Source: a virus. Taken from it: 37,648 bases of DNA. The notes beneath the pieces were generated by a model. The model had not been told where the DNA came from. It searched no databases and saw only the letters and a list, made by a program, of their open reading frames with translations. Positions 1 to 7,614 of the stretch are shown one piece after another (the stretch's first letter is position 1; each line of letters starts with the position of its first letter). Location: positions 1 to 37,648 of the IMG/VR virus record IMGVR_UViG_3300031974_002523; one strand, written 5' to 3'. Made by a program: the position numbers and the translations under genes.

Positions 1-665
1 TCTTTCATCATGTGCAAAGTTTTAAACCTTGAACTAACATCAGAATATTCATAATCGTCAAGTTGTGAGCTTTTTAGGTAAGAAATAGAGACTGCATCTT
101 TGTATTCGTTGGTAACATTTACTTGTTTTGTTGGATAAAAGATGATTTTATTTACGAAGTTATCGTCAGAGTCAATATAATCATATTGATGCTTTTTGCC
201 TGACTTTACTGAAAACCAATCACGAACTTCAATTAAGTCACTTGATTTGTTTTGTTGTTTTGTTTTTATTCCATAAACATTGTGATAATCAAAAATAAAA
301 ATATTTTTATACTTTATCTTTACCATTCTGGCATTGTCTGTGAATGCTTTTAACTGACCTTCTGATATTCTTATCGAGGACAATTCAGAAGGAACAATGA
401 TGTTGCCGAATAAAGAAAGAGAAAAATAAATCTTTTCCCACAAATATTTTTTCTTTATGCCGATTAACTTGTGGCCATTTGGAGATACTATTTTTTTAGT
501 TGCATTATCAATTGAAAGATGACTTAAATCTAAGTCAGGATCGAAATGATCATTAAACCATGGCTTTGCTAGTCTTGTGTATAAGAGTTTGTAATCATTA
601 TAGTAAGCATATAGCATGGCTTCAAGAGATGAACCTATGACAATGTTTCCAAAGTCATAGTTCAT
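1..665 (-). CDS. Partial conserved phage protein of unknown function with a Rossmann-like N-terminus (3' end off window)
   Basis: An open frame of 221 codons runs off the left edge without a stop. The chosen ATG at 665 begins MNYDFGNIVIGSSLEAMLYA, a beta-strand followed by a glycine/serine turn and helix that resembles the first unit of a nucleotide-binding Rossmann fold (compare FAD-dependent oxidoreductases). The rest is rich in Lys, Tyr, Asp and Phe and has no motif I recognise; there is no membrane segment. The frame is open back to a TAG at 744-746, so a GTG start about 23 codons earlier is possible, but the ATG puts the glycine motif at the N-terminus where such folds have it. It is the last gene seen in the run that includes thyX. 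Cofactor binding is inference only; the product could equally be a non-enzymatic Rossmann-like protein. Confidence 0.7.
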   Translation of the reverse strand, partial: MNYDFGNIVIGSSLEAMLYAYYNDYKLLYTRLAKPWFNDHFDPDLDLSHLSIDNATKKIVSPNGHKLIGIKKKYLWEKIYFSLSLFGNIIVPSELSSIRISEGQLKAFTDNARMVKIKYKNIFIFDYHNVYGIKTKQQNKSSDLIEVRDWFSVKSGKKHQYDYIDSDDNFVNKIIFYPTKQVNVTNEYKDAVSISYLKSSQLDDYEYSDVSSRFKTLHMMK

Positions 666-767
666 GTCTCTTATTTTTGAATGAAGATCTCTATTTGTCT
701 GTTCTGATGATAATTTCACAGGCAAGAATCCATAAAATGGCTGCTATGATAAGCTTTATGTATTGGT

Positions 768-1067
768 CTAGTTCCAATTCAAAGGTTCAAGTTTGTTTCT
801 GATTCGCTTTGTAATGCTATTTGTTAATTCTGTTATTTCTCTGATTTCTTTTAGAATGAAATCTCTGCAATTTGCATAATCACGATCAACAAGAACTTGT
901 AGTGATTGGCTTCTGGTGATGACATTGTTAAAGTCTTCTAGCAAATGCGATACCATATCTTGCTTGATCGGATCATCTTCGCATAAAGCAGCTGCATCTC
1001 TTAATGCTCTAGATGATTTTAAATAACCTTCAACCAATTCTACAAATTCGTTATCAATCTCTTGCAT
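768..1067 (-). CDS. Small helical protein of unknown function
   Basis: About 99 residues, almost entirely predicted alpha-helical and charged (MQEIDNEFVELVEGYLKSSR at the N-terminus, ending in LEPLNWN). I place the start at the ATG at 1067 because a GAGG lies six bases upstream. A longer in-frame extension to 1211 exists, but it would lie entirely on top of the cupin gene and adds sequence that looks like out-of-frame translation. The gene overlaps the cupin gene by 14 bases, so the two are probably translationally coupled. There is no recognisable domain, signal peptide or membrane segment. Confidence 0.6.
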   Translation of the reverse strand: MQEIDNEFVELVEGYLKSSRALRDAAALCEDDPIKQDMVSHLLEDFNNVITRSQSLQVLVDRDYANCRDFILKEIREITELTNSITKRIRNKLEPLNWN

Positions 1068-1407
1068 AATCATCCTCGTATCTAATGATATCATCTTCGC
1101 CAAAATAATCACCAACTTGGACTTCGACGAAGACAAGAGGTTTTTCTCCATTGCATTCAATGCGATGCTTGGCCTCTCTTGGAATAAAAAAGCATCTTCC
1201 TGGATATGCATCCAACTCTTGACCTTCCAGCGTTACAATGCCATTTCCTGCAACAACTGTCCAAACTTCCATCCTTTGATGATGTGACTGATAACTTAAT
1301 CGTTGACCAGGATTGACAACAATTTCTTTTAATTTATATAATTTTCTGTCCTCAAGAATCTCAAATGTTCCCCAAGGTCTTTCTTCAGTGTAGTTTTGAT
1401 TTTTCAT
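1054..1407 (-). CDS. Cupin related to the C-terminal domain of type II mannose-6-phosphate isomerase
   Basis: A 117-residue single-domain cupin. It opens with RPWGTFEILED and continues through YKLKEIVVNPGQRLSYQSHH, EVWTVVAGNGIVTLEG, FFIPREAKHRIE and VEVQVGDYFGEDDIIRYEDD, which follow the order and spacing of the cupin part of bifunctional mannose-1-phosphate guanylyltransferase/mannose-6-phosphate isomerase (PF01050 family). The family interconverts fructose-6-P and mannose-6-P. The usual HxH metal motif reads HHQ, so one expected ligand is Gln, while the Glu and the later His are kept. The start overlaps the end of thyX by 23 bases. It would feed the phosphomannomutase encoded at 8584-9384, although the guanylyltransferase domain needed for GDP-mannose is absent here. 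Family assignment is firm; the reaction is inferred. Confidence 0.82.
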   Translation of the reverse strand: MKNQNYTEERPWGTFEILEDRKLYKLKEIVVNPGQRLSYQSHHQRMEVWTVVAGNGIVTLEGQELDAYPGRCFFIPREAKHRIECNGEKPLVFVEVQVGDYFGEDDIIRYEDDYARD

Positions 1408-2092
1408 ATGCGCCTACTGTAATTGGATATAATTCCTTTGTTATTTTTAATATTGCTTCTGCAACTTTTTGAATTTCCCATTGAGCACCTTCATGAATAC
1501 GAAGGTCAACAAACTTCAGCAAATTGCTAAGATTACAAGTTCCATAATATTCTGTATACATATTTTGTGGCAAAACGCCGCGAGCTTGCTCTCTACAGAC
1601 ACCAACTGACATCATATCTTCATACAACTTCAAAGATTCTTTATGATGTTTGGCCAAGGCTTGCGAGCAACGGAATTTACTGTTAATAACTCGATCTGGA
1701 TGAATTGCCGGATCAATAAGTTCATCAACATTGCTTGCTTGCCTATTTGATTTATGCTGAGTTCTGAACTGTTTCGGTTCATAAAACTCAATATTATAAT
1801 CAGTATATCGCCTTGATATTTCGTTATAACTCCAAGTTCTATGCCTGTGATGCTGTGATCTTACAAACAAAGGAACTTTGAATCTGAAAGTTACAAGACA
1901 ATGCTCAAGTGTGGATGTGTGACGATGCTTAATCAAATAATTGATAAGCTTTTCATCTTTTTCATCCAACATGTCTTTGTGCTTTCCAAAAGAAACACGA
2001 GCAGAGTTAACAACAGAAAGGTCGCTTCCCATGTGCTCAACATATTCTACTTTGCCGATGTCATCGCCATAAATGTAAACTGGTTCAATCAA
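1385..2092 (-). CDS. thyX: Flavin-dependent thymidylate synthase ThyX
   Basis: ThyX makes dTMP from dUMP using methylenetetrahydrofolate, FAD and NADPH. The 235-residue protein carries the diagnostic motif RHRxxSxNExSxR as RHRTWSYNEISRR at residues 83-95, and a conserved EQARGVLP segment ahead of the C-terminal helix. Length is normal for the family. The start codon is a TTG at 2092 that overlaps the TGA of the upstream gene; a GGAG lies ten bases before it. A perfect-consensus sigma70 promoter lies just upstream inside the preceding gene. With the B12-dependent ribonucleotide reductase it forms the phage deoxynucleotide supply, and it replaces the ThyA-type enzyme (td) of T4. Confidence 0.97.
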   Translation of the reverse strand: MIEPVYIYGDDIGKVEYVEHMGSDLSVVNSARVSFGKHKDMLDEKDEKLINYLIKHRHTSTLEHCLVTFRFKVPLFVRSQHHRHRTWSYNEISRRYTDYNIEFYEPKQFRTQHKSNRQASNVDELIDPAIHPDRVINSKFRCSQALAKHHKESLKLYEDMMSVGVCREQARGVLPQNMYTEYYGTCNLSNLLKFVDLRIHEGAQWEIQKVAEAILKITKELYPITVGAYEKSKLH

Positions 2093-2517
2093 TGTAAATC
2101 TTCTCCATTATAAAAGCTGAATACCTCATTTGTCAAGCCAATAATTGTATAAAATCTATCTTCTGGTTTCTCAAATGAACATTTTGCATAAGAATGAACA
2201 ATGTTGGAATCCTTATCAATTATATAAGCATAAGGATCAATATCGTGCGGAGGCTTATACAGTATCGAGTCATAACCACATTTATTAATCATGTCAACGC
2301 AATCTTTAACAACACTAACATGATTGTCTGGAATCAAATATGATAATATTTCTTTTCCTGATGTGAACATTCCTCGACAATATAAAAAGTCATAGAATTT
2401 ACTTTCCAGATAATCTTCTACAATGTCAATTTTATCTTCTTCTATTCCGACAACGACAAAGCCATTGTCAATTAAACTACTCAGAATCCTCTTCTGGTTC
2501 GTCAGGCTTTTCTTCAT
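2089..2517 (-). CDS. Hypothetical protein
   Basis: A 142-residue protein I do not recognise. It starts MKKSLTNQKRILSSL, alternates short helices and strands, and contains YCRGMFTSGKEI and a hydrophilic Asp-rich C-terminal half (KPPHDIDPYAYIIDKDSN). It overlaps the end of the upstream GNAT-like gene by 41 bases, more than its neighbours do, and there is no clear ribosome binding site before the ATG at 2517. The start is therefore uncertain, but no other ATG lies near the beginning of the frame. Its TGA overlaps the TTG start of thyX. Confidence 0.65.
   Translation of the reverse strand: MKKSLTNQKRILSSLIDNGFVVVGIEEDKIDIVEDYLESKFYDFLYCRGMFTSGKEILSYLIPDNHVSVVKDCVDMINKCGYDSILYKPPHDIDPYAYIIDKDSNIVHSYAKCSFEKPEDRFYTIIGLTNEVFSFYNGEDLH
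2107..2136 (-). promoter_or_regulatory. Sigma70-type promoter for thyX
   Basis: On the minus strand TTGACA (2131-2136) and TATAAT (2107-2112) are separated by 18 bases, a 12/12 match. The predicted start of transcription is about 2100, eight bases before the TTG start of thyX. It lies inside the 3' end of the preceding gene. Confidence 0.65.
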
Positions 2518-3214
2518 CTTGTTCTGGCTTTACATTTGGTTCTTGGCAGTTTGGATGAAATCGATAAATTACATCTTGTTTGCCATATTTTTCTTCAAAA
2601 TCTTTTGGAGCATAATCAGGATTAAACTCGTATCTCATATACTCTTTGAAGCCCAAATCTCCATACAATTTTGACAAAAATCCATCGAAATGATCAAGAT
2701 AACACCCACCATTATCAATTGCTGACTTCATCAAAATCTTGCCAATTCCGCCAACTCCTGGCTCATTGTTGTGAACTGCAACAATCTCTGACTTTCCAAA
2801 CTCTTTCTTATCAGTTGCTGGATTTGTAAATTCTTTTAAAGCAAATCCAATATCATGATCTTTCAATTTGTAAAGACTCATTTGGCCAAGCTCAGATGTC
2901 GAGTATGGTGTTAGCATTTCTGGCTTATCAGACTTTTCCAACGAATCAAGAAACTCATCTGGCGAAGGATTCTCATACGAATCTGACTTAATCAATTCAA
3001 TAACTTTTTGAACCTTTTCTTTGTCAATCTCTTTCTCATCAAGCTTGAAAAGGGAACGAAGATTCTCTTGATCATACATTCTTTTATCATAAGCAGTATA
3101 TTGTTCTGAAATAACATGAGATTCCCAAAGTTTTTGATTATATACTCTTCTGGCATACTTTCTAACCTGTTCTGTCACAAGCTTTTTCAAATCACTTAAT
3201 TTAAATTCACTCAT
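2477..3214 (-). CDS. GNAT-like acetyltransferase-fold protein with acidic tail
   Basis: About 245 residues in three parts. The N-terminus is an amphipathic helix (FKLSDLKKLVTEQVRKYARR). The middle (about residues 105-225) resembles the GNAT fold: a strand, then NNEPGVGGIGKILMKSA matching the acetyl-CoA pyrophosphate loop (R/Q-x-x-G-x-G/A type), then LSKLYGDLGFKEY matching the usual YxxLGF end motif. The last 25 residues are almost all Glu, Asp and Pro. The start is placed at ATG 3214 because AGGTG lies six bases upstream; a TTG one codon earlier is possible. It overlaps the co-chaperonin gene by eight bases. Substrate unknown. The N-terminal helix resembles that of the 3833-4306 product, which may matter for targeting. 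Confidence 0.7.
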   Translation of the reverse strand: MSEFKLSDLKKLVTEQVRKYARRVYNQKLWESHVISEQYTAYDKRMYDQENLRSLFKLDEKEIDKEKVQKVIELIKSDSYENPSPDEFLDSLEKSDKPEMLTPYSTSELGQMSLYKLKDHDIGFALKEFTNPATDKKEFGKSEIVAVHNNEPGVGGIGKILMKSAIDNGGCYLDHFDGFLSKLYGDLGFKEYMRYEFNPDYAPKDFEEKYGKQDVIYRFHPNCQEPNVKPEQDEEKPDEPEEDSE

Positions 3215-3569
3215 CAATTACACCTACAACATAGTTTTGGTGGACGATTTCAAACTTCTTTCCATCAATAACTACTTCTTCAATCATGCTTTTGTCCACG
3301 ACAAGAGAACATGAGCCATTTTTCTGGGCTGATGAGATAAAAACATCATCTCTTGTTCCAGTTGCTGTTGCCCATGTGTTTTGCCCATTTAGATTTTGCA
3401 GAAACCTTTCACAATCTGTTGCGGCACAAACAAAGCTAACTGTCTGATATCTTGAGTTATCTTTTAGTTTTGCACCTTCTGGAATCAAAACTCCTGATTG
3501 TGATTTTGGTTCTTCCTTTTGTTTGGACTTTACAAGCACATGCTTGTTAAATGGCCGAAACTTACACAC
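3207..3569 (-). CDS. GroES-like co-chaperonin (possible functional equivalent of T4 gp31)
   Basis: A 120-residue protein whose N-terminus FRPFNKHVLVKSKQKEEPKS follows the GroES pattern (I-R-P-L-x-D-R-V-L-V-K), then SGVLIPEGAK matches the region around the mobile loop, and the C-terminus returns to a short beta-strand (YVVGVIDE) as in GroES. The middle is longer and more divergent than GroES, as in T4 gp31. In T4, gp31 replaces GroES on GroEL and is needed to fold the capsid protein gp23, which this phage also has. The start is a GTG at 3569, overlapping the previous gene by eight bases, with a GAGGA eight bases upstream. The GroES fold is likely; capsid-folding is inferred. Confidence 0.75.
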   Translation of the reverse strand: MCKFRPFNKHVLVKSKQKEEPKSQSGVLIPEGAKLKDNSRYQTVSFVCAATDCERFLQNLNGQNTWATATGTRDDVFISSAQKNGSCSLVVDKSMIEEVVIDGKKFEIVHQNYVVGVIDE

Positions 3570-3822
3570 TTGGAATTTCCTCCTTTACAATCTCCATAAA
3601 AGTAGAAAGATCGTCAAGGTCTACTCGCGTCTTAACAGCATTGTATGCTTTCTTTACGAGAGAAATTTCTTCATTTGATAGCCATTCATTTTCAATATAT
3701 TCTTTACGCAAATCTTTTCGTTGCTCTTGATAAGGCAAGATTGCTGAATCAATTGCTTTATATGATTTAATCAAATTTGAAATGTGTTTTTTCTTTTCAT
3801 CTGTAATTGCTATTGTTGCCAT
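3562..3822 (-). CDS. Small helical protein of unknown function
   Basis: An 86-residue protein, mostly helical and highly charged, without Cys or membrane segments. The region KKHISNLIKSYKAIDSAI followed by PYQEQRKDLRKEYIENEWLS and EEISLVKKAYN gives two or three helices with a turn; the layout loosely recalls small helical DNA-binding proteins such as GapR, but I see no diagnostic motif. An AAGGTGA lies just before the ATG. It sits between a probable structural or internal protein and the co-chaperonin in a tightly packed run. Confidence 0.7.
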   Translation of the reverse strand: MATIAITDEKKKHISNLIKSYKAIDSAILPYQEQRKDLRKEYIENEWLSNEEISLVKKAYNAVKTRVDLDDLSTFMEIVKEEIPSV

Positions 3823-3832
3823 TTAATCACCT

Positions 3833-4306
3833 TTATGCATTATTTTCTGGCTCTTGTTCGGAGCCTTGTTGTTGATCAGGTTGCTGATCTGGTTGTTGTT
3901 GTGGTTCTGCATTGGATGCAGCACTCATTAATTGTTCAATGGCCGATTGTGCTTTTTTTAAATCACTAACAGCCCCTTTGATATTTTGATTCTTTACAGG
4001 ATCAACATGGGTTACTTTTTCATAAAATTCTACAATCTCTTTTAATCCTTGATTGTATTTGCGAGGATCTGTTTCTCCCTTAAAAATACCTTCTTGAGGT
4101 GCCTCTTCTCCCTTCAATCCAGCCATGAATGATCGAAATGGATCTGTGCTTGTTCCATAACCCTTCTTTGGGCCTGCTCCTCTCATAGCTCTGCCACGAT
4201 TTACAGATGCTTTGGCTGCTTGCTTGGCTGCCTGCTTTATTGCATCTTTAAAGGATTCGTTAATTAACCTTTCTAGCTCTTCGTAGTTCATTTTTTTCTT
4301 AGACAT
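3833..4306 (-). CDS. Hypothetical protein with basic N-terminus and Gln/Pro-rich tail
   Basis: A 157-residue protein with three zones: an amphipathic N-terminal helix (NYEELERLINESFKDAIKQA) running into a strongly basic Ala/Lys/Arg stretch with GRAMRGAGPKKGYG, a middle helical domain (about residues 85-130), and a low-complexity tail of Gln, Pro, Asp and Glu. This architecture resembles no enzyme I know. The N-terminal helix resembles that of the GNAT-like neighbour. A GAGG precedes the ATG, and the gene overlaps the ribonucleotide reductase stop by eight bases. It might be an internal virion or DNA-associated protein; this is a guess from composition. Confidence 0.68.
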   Translation of the reverse strand: MSKKKMNYEELERLINESFKDAIKQAAKQAAKASVNRGRAMRGAGPKKGYGTSTDPFRSFMAGLKGEEAPQEGIFKGETDPRKYNQGLKEIVEFYEKVTHVDPVKNQNIKGAVSDLKKAQSAIEQLMSAASNAEPQQQPDQQPDQQQGSEQEPENNA

Positions 4307-6170
4307 ATTTTACCTCACATGCGCCTCCAGCGCAAGCAATTTCTCCACTTAAATTCGTATTATCGTCTATTTCTTGAACTTGTGTAAGGTCAATCTCTTT
4401 AATTGTGGATAATAGGTTAATATATGTGAACTCATCACAATCTTCCAAAGGAGCTTGCTTGTATGTTCCGCCATCATAAGGAAGGACTGATAGGCCATTA
4501 TAGTAATTTCTATTTTCCCACATCCATTCTTTGATGTCTCCCCACTCTTCTTTCTTGACCGACAAAGTTGCAGAAATGTTGTGAGTATTGCTTCCTTTGC
4601 TATGCCCTGGTTTAATCCAGTTTTGATAAAACCATTTAACTCTTTCTGCCAAATCTAAAGCAGATTCGGTTCGCAAGATAGCTGTTGATGGAGCCTTTTG
4701 CGGAATAGAAATAACTGCCGTATCATGTGGCCTATAATATTCATCCTCGACAAGCTCTGGATGATTGATTGCCAAATAATGATAAATGTCTTCATTTTTT
4801 GCGACACGCAGTCTTCTGATATAAAAATCATTATGCCAAGCATGAATACCGCTTGAACAACCCAAAACAAGAGAAGATGTTCCACTTGGCTTAATTGTTG
4901 TTACTCTTGCTGCTTTGTTAATTCCAAAAAGCTCTGCTGCTCTTTTGTTTTCTTCTTTTGCAATTTTTGCAGACTGAGACATATCCATTGTTTGAGCAAC
5001 GCCAGAGCCAATTCCTGTCAAGCCAACGCCAACAAGAGCTTCTTTTTCTGTTGTTCGCTGCCAGATTGGACGAAGATAGTGAAAGTTTGTGTATGTTGCT
5101 TGAAGTGTTCCAATAAATGCAGCAGCACGAACACGATTATTTAAATCTTCTTGAGACTCAATGTTGCTGACATTTACTTCGCAAAGATTGCAGAATTGAA
5201 ATGGGCGAAGTGCAATCTCACAACAAGGATTTGTTCCCATATCTTTGTCGTTTGAAAAATAAATTCCTGGCTCACCTGAATTTGAATGCTCAATTCTATC
5301 GGCCAACTTCATGAAAAACTCTTTCTCAACACGATGACGAACAAGAACAGCAGAATTATTTGCTCTTGCTCTTTGTGGATTCTTTTCCCACCAATTTCCT
5401 GATTTGCAAGCAATCATTTCATCATCATCAGCAGAAAATAGAGAAATAAGTGCAGCTCGACGGATACCACCAGCAAGAACTGCATCTGCAATATGACAAA
5501 CAATATCATGAACTTCAATAGAATCAAGCTGAGAGCCTTCTTCTTTCTCATTCAAGATTGATTTAATTTGACGAATACAAATCTTTAGTGGCTCTGGTCC
5601 AGGAGCTTTACCACCTGAAGTTACAAGCTTTGCACCCTTTGGACGGATATCAGAAAAATCAAATTCAATTGTTGATGTTCCCTCAAAATAAGATCTCATC
5701 AAAGCTTTAACTGCATCGGCCCAACCTTCAATAGAATCGCCAACGAGGAATCTGCGCTTTCTATTTGCACGAGGATGTCTGATTTCTGGAAGCTTTTCAA
5801 TGTGATGCTTTTGGACTGAGAATCCAATACCAGTTCCGCCTAGTAAAAGAAAGAGAATTTCGCTGAAAGCTCTGTAATCATCAACAGGCAAGTAACCACA
5901 ATTATAAATGCGGTTTGGACTGATTTCAATTGGCTTTCCTCCAAATTGAAGAGAACGCATTGATGGCAGAATTTTCTTATCATAGACATACTTATAAGCT
6001 TCTTCAATTTCTTCCTTTGCAGAAGGAAACTTTTTAATGTGCATTTCCTTGTTTCTTGTTACTAATTCTTCCCATGTTTCTCTTCGACCAAGTTCTGGTC
6101 TGTATTTTGCATACTTCATGAACACTGTGATGTCCGAAAGTATCTTGTTTGATATATCCATTTTAAGCAT
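4299..6170 (-). CDS. rtpR: Monomeric adenosylcobalamin-dependent (class II) ribonucleoside-triphosphate reductase
   Basis: Reduces ribonucleoside triphosphates to deoxynucleotides with B12 as radical source. Visible landmarks: redox Cys91 (NCGYLP), a glycine-rich GGTGIGFSV, GGIRRAALISLF, the radical-site motif NPCCEI (Cys316 and Glu318), the partner Cys327 (FCNL, eleven residues on, the same spacing as in the Lactobacillus leichmannii enzyme), the KPSGTSSLVLG loop and a C-terminal CAGGAC cysteine pair (613 and 618) for re-reduction. At 623 residues it is shorter than the roughly 740-residue Lactobacillus enzyme but keeps all these residues. It overlaps the helicase stop by eight bases, so it is transcribed with DNA replication genes. 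T4 uses the oxygen-dependent class Ia enzyme instead. Confidence 0.95.
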   Translation of the reverse strand: MLKMDISNKILSDITVFMKYAKYRPELGRRETWEELVTRNKEMHIKKFPSAKEEIEEAYKYVYDKKILPSMRSLQFGGKPIEISPNRIYNCGYLPVDDYRAFSEILFLLLGGTGIGFSVQKHHIEKLPEIRHPRANRKRRFLVGDSIEGWADAVKALMRSYFEGTSTIEFDFSDIRPKGAKLVTSGGKAPGPEPLKICIRQIKSILNEKEEGSQLDSIEVHDIVCHIADAVLAGGIRRAALISLFSADDDEMIACKSGNWWEKNPQRARANNSAVLVRHRVEKEFFMKLADRIEHSNSGEPGIYFSNDKDMGTNPCCEIALRPFQFCNLCEVNVSNIESQEDLNNRVRAAAFIGTLQATYTNFHYLRPIWQRTTEKEALVGVGLTGIGSGVAQTMDMSQSAKIAKEENKRAAELFGINKAARVTTIKPSGTSSLVLGCSSGIHAWHNDFYIRRLRVAKNEDIYHYLAINHPELVEDEYYRPHDTAVISIPQKAPSTAILRTESALDLAERVKWFYQNWIKPGHSKGSNTHNISATLSVKKEEWGDIKEWMWENRNYYNGLSVLPYDGGTYKQAPLEDCDEFTYINLLSTIKEIDLTQVQEIDDNTNLSGEIACAGGACEVKYV

Positions 6171-7539
6171 TCGCCCCTTTTACTAGTTTCTTATATTTGT
6201 CAAGAAGATAATTTGCTTGCTCTTCTTTTGAAAGTTGTGGAGTTCTCGACTCCTCTTGTGTGTATCGATCCAAAATCTTAATATCAATATTGGCTGTATC
6301 CATAAAGATATTATACACTAATCCATCAGGTCCATTTCTATTTTTTGCAATGTAAACTCTTCCACCGTTTGTTTGCTTATCGTCTGCTGTTCTTGAAACA
6401 GAGAAAATAAGATCAGCAACAAAACACTTATTAAAAGCTTCTGAAATACTTTGCATTGTAATGATTTCTGCCTGTAATCCTGTGCGATTTGTTTGTGATG
6501 CAGTCCAGCCAACAACTTGGTTCTCCATCATAATCGCTCGTAGTTCTTCGTAAATAGATTCAAGTTCTTCTCTCTTCTCACTTCTTGCTGATAAAGTTTT
6601 CAAAAGATCAGCATAGTCAACAATAATCATATCTGGAATGATGTCCTGTTGTTTTAATTTCTGAAGATGAGCACGAATTGTATTTGTTGTTGCTGTTTTT
6701 GTTGGATACTCTTTTACGATAAGCGTTCCATCAATATCTCGCAAATACTCTCGAATTTCTTCTTTTCTGTCCATCAATTCATTCAATGGAATGCCAGTAA
6801 TGCACGAATCATATCGGCTTGCAATAACTGTATCTTTTAATTCAAGCGTATAGTGAACAACTGTCATTCCTGCTTTGACTGCTTCAGCACCAAGATGAAC
6901 GAGAACCATTGATTTTCCAACTCCTGTTGGAGCGATAACAACGCCGATTTCACCTCGACCACCTCCGCCACCAGTAATCTCATCCATTTTCTTCCAGCCG
7001 GTCGTGATTGTCTCTCGTCCCGTGAACTCGAATCTTTCTTCAAAATCTTTGATATAATCGTAACCAAAATCTGCATCGGCACCTGCCTTCAATGCATTGT
7101 TGATTACCACAGAAATTTCATCAAATGAGCATTTTTGGAGCAGTGTAGTTGATTTTAACATTGCTTCTCTGAGTTTCTGCTTTCTACAGAAATCAATGGC
7201 TGTATCTTTTACAAATTCACAAGACTCAAGGATTGAGATATCGGCCATAGCTTTGGCATAATAATCTCTGATTTGCTTTTGTGTCACTTCATTAAGATCA
7301 TCGATGCCGGACCGAATGATCGTCTTCATTGTTTCATTTGATGGATGTGATGAATATTTTTTCTTGTATTGGAAAATCTTCTCGACAAATGCTTGAAGAT
7401 ATCTATACTCCAAGAATTCAATATTAAGAACTTCCATCATTCGATCTGCAAAAACTCTATCATCTAAAACGATGAAAGCGAGCTTCTCCTGAAATGATTT
7501 ACCGTATTTTGAAAATGAAACTTTTTCTGTAGTGATCAT
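6163..7539 (-). CDS. 41: Replicative DNA helicase, DnaB/T4 gp41 type
   Basis: A 458-residue hexameric 5'-3' helicase of superfamily 4 that unwinds DNA ahead of the fork. An N-terminal helical domain (about 1-170) is followed by a RecA-like motor: TTGWKKMDEITGGGGGRGE, Walker A APTGVGKS at residues 203-210, HYTLEL (motif H1a), Walker B MIIVDYADLL, and a later ASQTNR motif with the conserved Gln. The length matches gp41. It begins with a strong AAGAGGA ribosome binding site and lies 75 bases downstream of RNase H with its own promoter. It overlaps the ribonucleotide reductase gene. No gp61-like primase is seen in the window. Confidence 0.95.
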   Translation of the reverse strand: MITTEKVSFSKYGKSFQEKLAFIVLDDRVFADRMMEVLNIEFLEYRYLQAFVEKIFQYKKKYSSHPSNETMKTIIRSGIDDLNEVTQKQIRDYYAKAMADISILESCEFVKDTAIDFCRKQKLREAMLKSTTLLQKCSFDEISVVINNALKAGADADFGYDYIKDFEERFEFTGRETITTGWKKMDEITGGGGGRGEIGVVIAPTGVGKSMVLVHLGAEAVKAGMTVVHYTLELKDTVIASRYDSCITGIPLNELMDRKEEIREYLRDIDGTLIVKEYPTKTATTNTIRAHLQKLKQQDIIPDMIIVDYADLLKTLSARSEKREELESIYEELRAIMMENQVVGWTASQTNRTGLQAEIITMQSISEAFNKCFVADLIFSVSRTADDKQTNGGRVYIAKNRNGPDGLVYNIFMDTANIDIKILDRYTQEESRTPQLSKEEQANYLLDKYKKLVKGANA

Positions 7540-7563
7540 AAATCCTCTTGTTAGTGTTCTTGG

Positions 7564-7592
7564 ATCATATACGAACTCATGACAAAAGTCAA
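7564..7592 (-). promoter_or_regulatory. Sigma70-type promoter for the helicase-RNR operon
   Basis: On the minus strand TTGACT (7587-7592) and TATGAT (7564-7569) are spaced by 17 bases in the 75-base gap before the helicase gene. Transcription would start near 7557, leaving about 18 bases of leader with the AAGAGGA site. The -35 lies in a short inverted repeat (TGACTTTTGTCA). Confidence 0.7.
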
Positions 7593-7614
7593 GAGTTATG
7601 TTAGATAACTAGTG

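Noticed and set aside
1068-1211. Upstream extension of the 768-1067 gene
   Set aside because: It would overlap the cupin gene throughout; the ATG at 1067 has a good ribosome binding site.
3833-3910. Short repeats coding for Gln/Pro/Asp at the end of the 3833-4306 gene
   Set aside because: Low-complexity coding sequence, not a CRISPR or other repeat array.
7594-7614. Small inverted repeat (AGTTAT / ATAACT) between RNase H and helicase genes
   Set aside because: Six AT-rich base pairs without a U-tract; too weak to call a terminator.
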